This document shows, in pieces, positions 62,871 to 64,000 of a stretch of DNA of 64,000 nucleotides. The DNA comes from Isochrysis galbana (Eukaryota; Haptophyta; Isochrysidales; Isochrysidaceae): positions 3,399,820 through 3,463,819 of the forward strand of contig CM030937.1 of assembly GCA_018136815.1 (NCBI GenBank). The letters are read 5' to 3'. The position numbers were made by a program, and so were the translations under genes. Below the pieces are notes generated by a model. The model was not told the origin of the DNA. It made no database searches and saw only the letters and a list, made by a program, of their open reading frames with translations. Within the stretch, counting starts at the first letter, position 1. Each line of letters opens with the position of its first letter.

Positions 62871-64000
62871 AAAAAAAACTTCTTAATGTTCTCATCGCGC
62901 GCGCGACCCCGACATCCTCCATCTGACAGCCGCGCCCGCATCCCTTATCACTCCCTCGCACTCGCCTTGCGGCTCGTCCCCTCGTGCTCTACTTAGGGGC
63001 CCAGTACTTGGGGTTTCCAGTGGCAGGCGGCGTGAACCGATCCCCGACGGTCGACTCTTCGGCCTTCCCTCGTGCCATCGAGCGATCGGCTTCTATTGGG
63101 GTATTAAAGGTTGGGGTTACCTTAAGAGTCGGACTCGGGGTTATGTATGTACCGGGTCGGCGCTGTTGGGTTTTTTTTTTGGGGGGGGGGTGTGAGGTGT
63201 GGTGTTCGTCTGGTTTTCAGGCTACCTTTCCCGCTATGTCAAGTGCGCGTGCCACCAGGGACAGATTCACGCTCGTCGCGAGGACACCTTTGTCATTCAT
63301 CTTAAATATTGGGGCGCTAAGATCTCTTGCGTCTTTAATCTTTGGTTTTCTGCCTCTGGAGGCTTGGTGCGTACGTGCCGGCGAGGTTTTGTTAGAGGCT
63401 TCGAGGCCCCGTACGAGGATCGTGAATCTGGTCAAGGTACGTTCGATGACGGGTATATAATGGAAGGGGTGATTGTCGTATTCGACTTTGTAGAAGTCGC
63501 CTATTATGTATCTCCATGCTACTATGTATAGGGTTTTGAGGCTATCGGGCGTCGGTGTACTCGGGTATGCGAAGAGTCTGTCCTTTATTTTCTGTGTTGC
63601 TGTCCTTTTGCGCTCCGGCGTGAAACCCGCTATCGCTTCTATGGTCTCGAAGATTGGTTTCGTGGCTGAGCACCTGGCTAAGTGGGTCGAGCTCTCGTGG
63701 TATTTTCCGCATAGTCTGCAGGTATTCGTGGTCGCCATGGCGAAGCGATTCCGCGTGCCAATCCTCCTGTGGGTGATGTGTTTGAAGTGTGGGTGTTTGT
63801 CCGTGTGTTTTAGTAGGGGTAGGGTGTATAAGCTGGCCACGTGTTTCCACTCCTCGTGGGTTAGGTTGATTCTTCGGGCCCATGCCTCGCTTGCCGGCTG
63901 GGGCTTGTTATCTGGTATGTTTTTCTCTAGCACCTGTGCTATGTCCGAGACCGTGGTGAGGTCCAGGTGTTTTTTACCGTCCATTGTATACTCGTCCGCC
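62871..64000 (-). mobile_element. LINE 3' half, continues beyond the window
   Basis: The 3' end at 62871 (sense strand ends ATTAAGAAG plus T run) is followed by about 340 bases of 3' UTR and then coding sequence to the window edge. Best-preserved C-terminus in the window; the 5' part is outside. Confidence 0.8.
63217..64000 (-). CDS. LINE polyprotein C-terminus, partial
   Basis: The open frame runs off the right edge (ADEYTMDGKKH is read from the last bases), so the protein is incomplete at its N-terminus here. It contains HITHRRIGTRNRFAM and the knuckle CRLCGKYHESSTHLARC (C-x2-C-x8-H-x3-C), followed by LKTLYIVAWRYIIGDFYKVE. Such C-terminal knuckles follow the reverse transcriptase in LINEs and bind nucleic acid. 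No stop or frameshift is visible, unlike the copy at 18649-19540. Confidence 0.75.
   Translation of the reverse strand, partial: ADEYTMDGKKHLDLTTVSDIAQVLEKNIPDNKPQPASEAWARRINLTHEEWKHVASLYTLPLLKHTDKHPHFKHITHRRIGTRNRFAMATTNTCRLCGKYHESSTHLARCSATKPIFETIEAIAGFTPERKRTATQKIKDRLFAYPSTPTPDSLKTLYIVAWRYIIGDFYKVEYDNHPFHYIPVIERTLTRFTILVRGLEASNKTSPARTHQASRGRKPKIKDARDLSAPIFKMNDKGVLATSVNLSLVARALDIAGKVA

Overview
The window is nuclear DNA of a eukaryote, most likely a unicellular alga. Genes are GC-rich and broken by short GT-AG introns. One gene is a membrane hybrid histidine kinase of a type I associate with haptophytes and other algae with secondary plastids, and non-LTR retrotransposons fill the gaps. No rRNA, tRNA, CRISPR array or prokaryotic operon was seen. 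Exon structures below were worked out by eye from reading frame, splice signals and family similarity.

Host genes, left to right: a PUF-family RNA-binding protein (1276-4236, +); SMG9 of nonsense-mediated decay (6849-8761, +); a disordered unknown protein (15452-16633, -); a broken aspartyl/asparaginyl beta-hydroxylase (19562-19994, +); the mitochondrial trifunctional-protein beta subunit / 3-ketoacyl-CoA thiolase in six exons (22081-24366, -); a small TMEM8/CREST-like membrane protein (26265-27002, +); an SHPRH-type SNF2 helicase / ubiquitin ligase (29534-36882, -), head-to-head with a hybrid histidine kinase in six exons (37799-41520, +); a multi-pass membrane protein combining PDZ and RING-CH domains (45858-50264, +); a DUF3712/LEA2-like membrane protein (54812-56509, -); and PITHD1 (58998-59624, +).

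The rest is dominated by at least two LINE families and a GC-rich, apparently non-coding partner here called element E. No full-length LINE is present. The parts occur separately: 5' UTR, ORF1 with CCCH fingers, apurinic-type endonuclease, a scrap of reverse transcriptase, and a C-terminal Cys-His knuckle. Several copies keep both ends and exact 17-21 bp target-site duplications but have lost the middle. The clearest locus, 9946-15292, is a three-level nest: a LINE inside element E inside another LINE, each with its own duplication. Copies of the family whose ORF starts MERA (and element E) begin with a perfect or near-perfect 7-8 bp hairpin with a four-base loop, just before the start codon. 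The stem sequence differs between copies while the pairing is kept. The sense-strand 3' ends finish in a run of T.

Functionally the host genes cover mRNA turnover (PUF, SMG9), ubiquitin signalling (SHPRH, PDZ-RING-CH), fatty-acid beta-oxidation (HADHB) and two-component signalling. They are not a coordinated cluster. Several promoters lie in long polypurine/polypyrimidine tracts.
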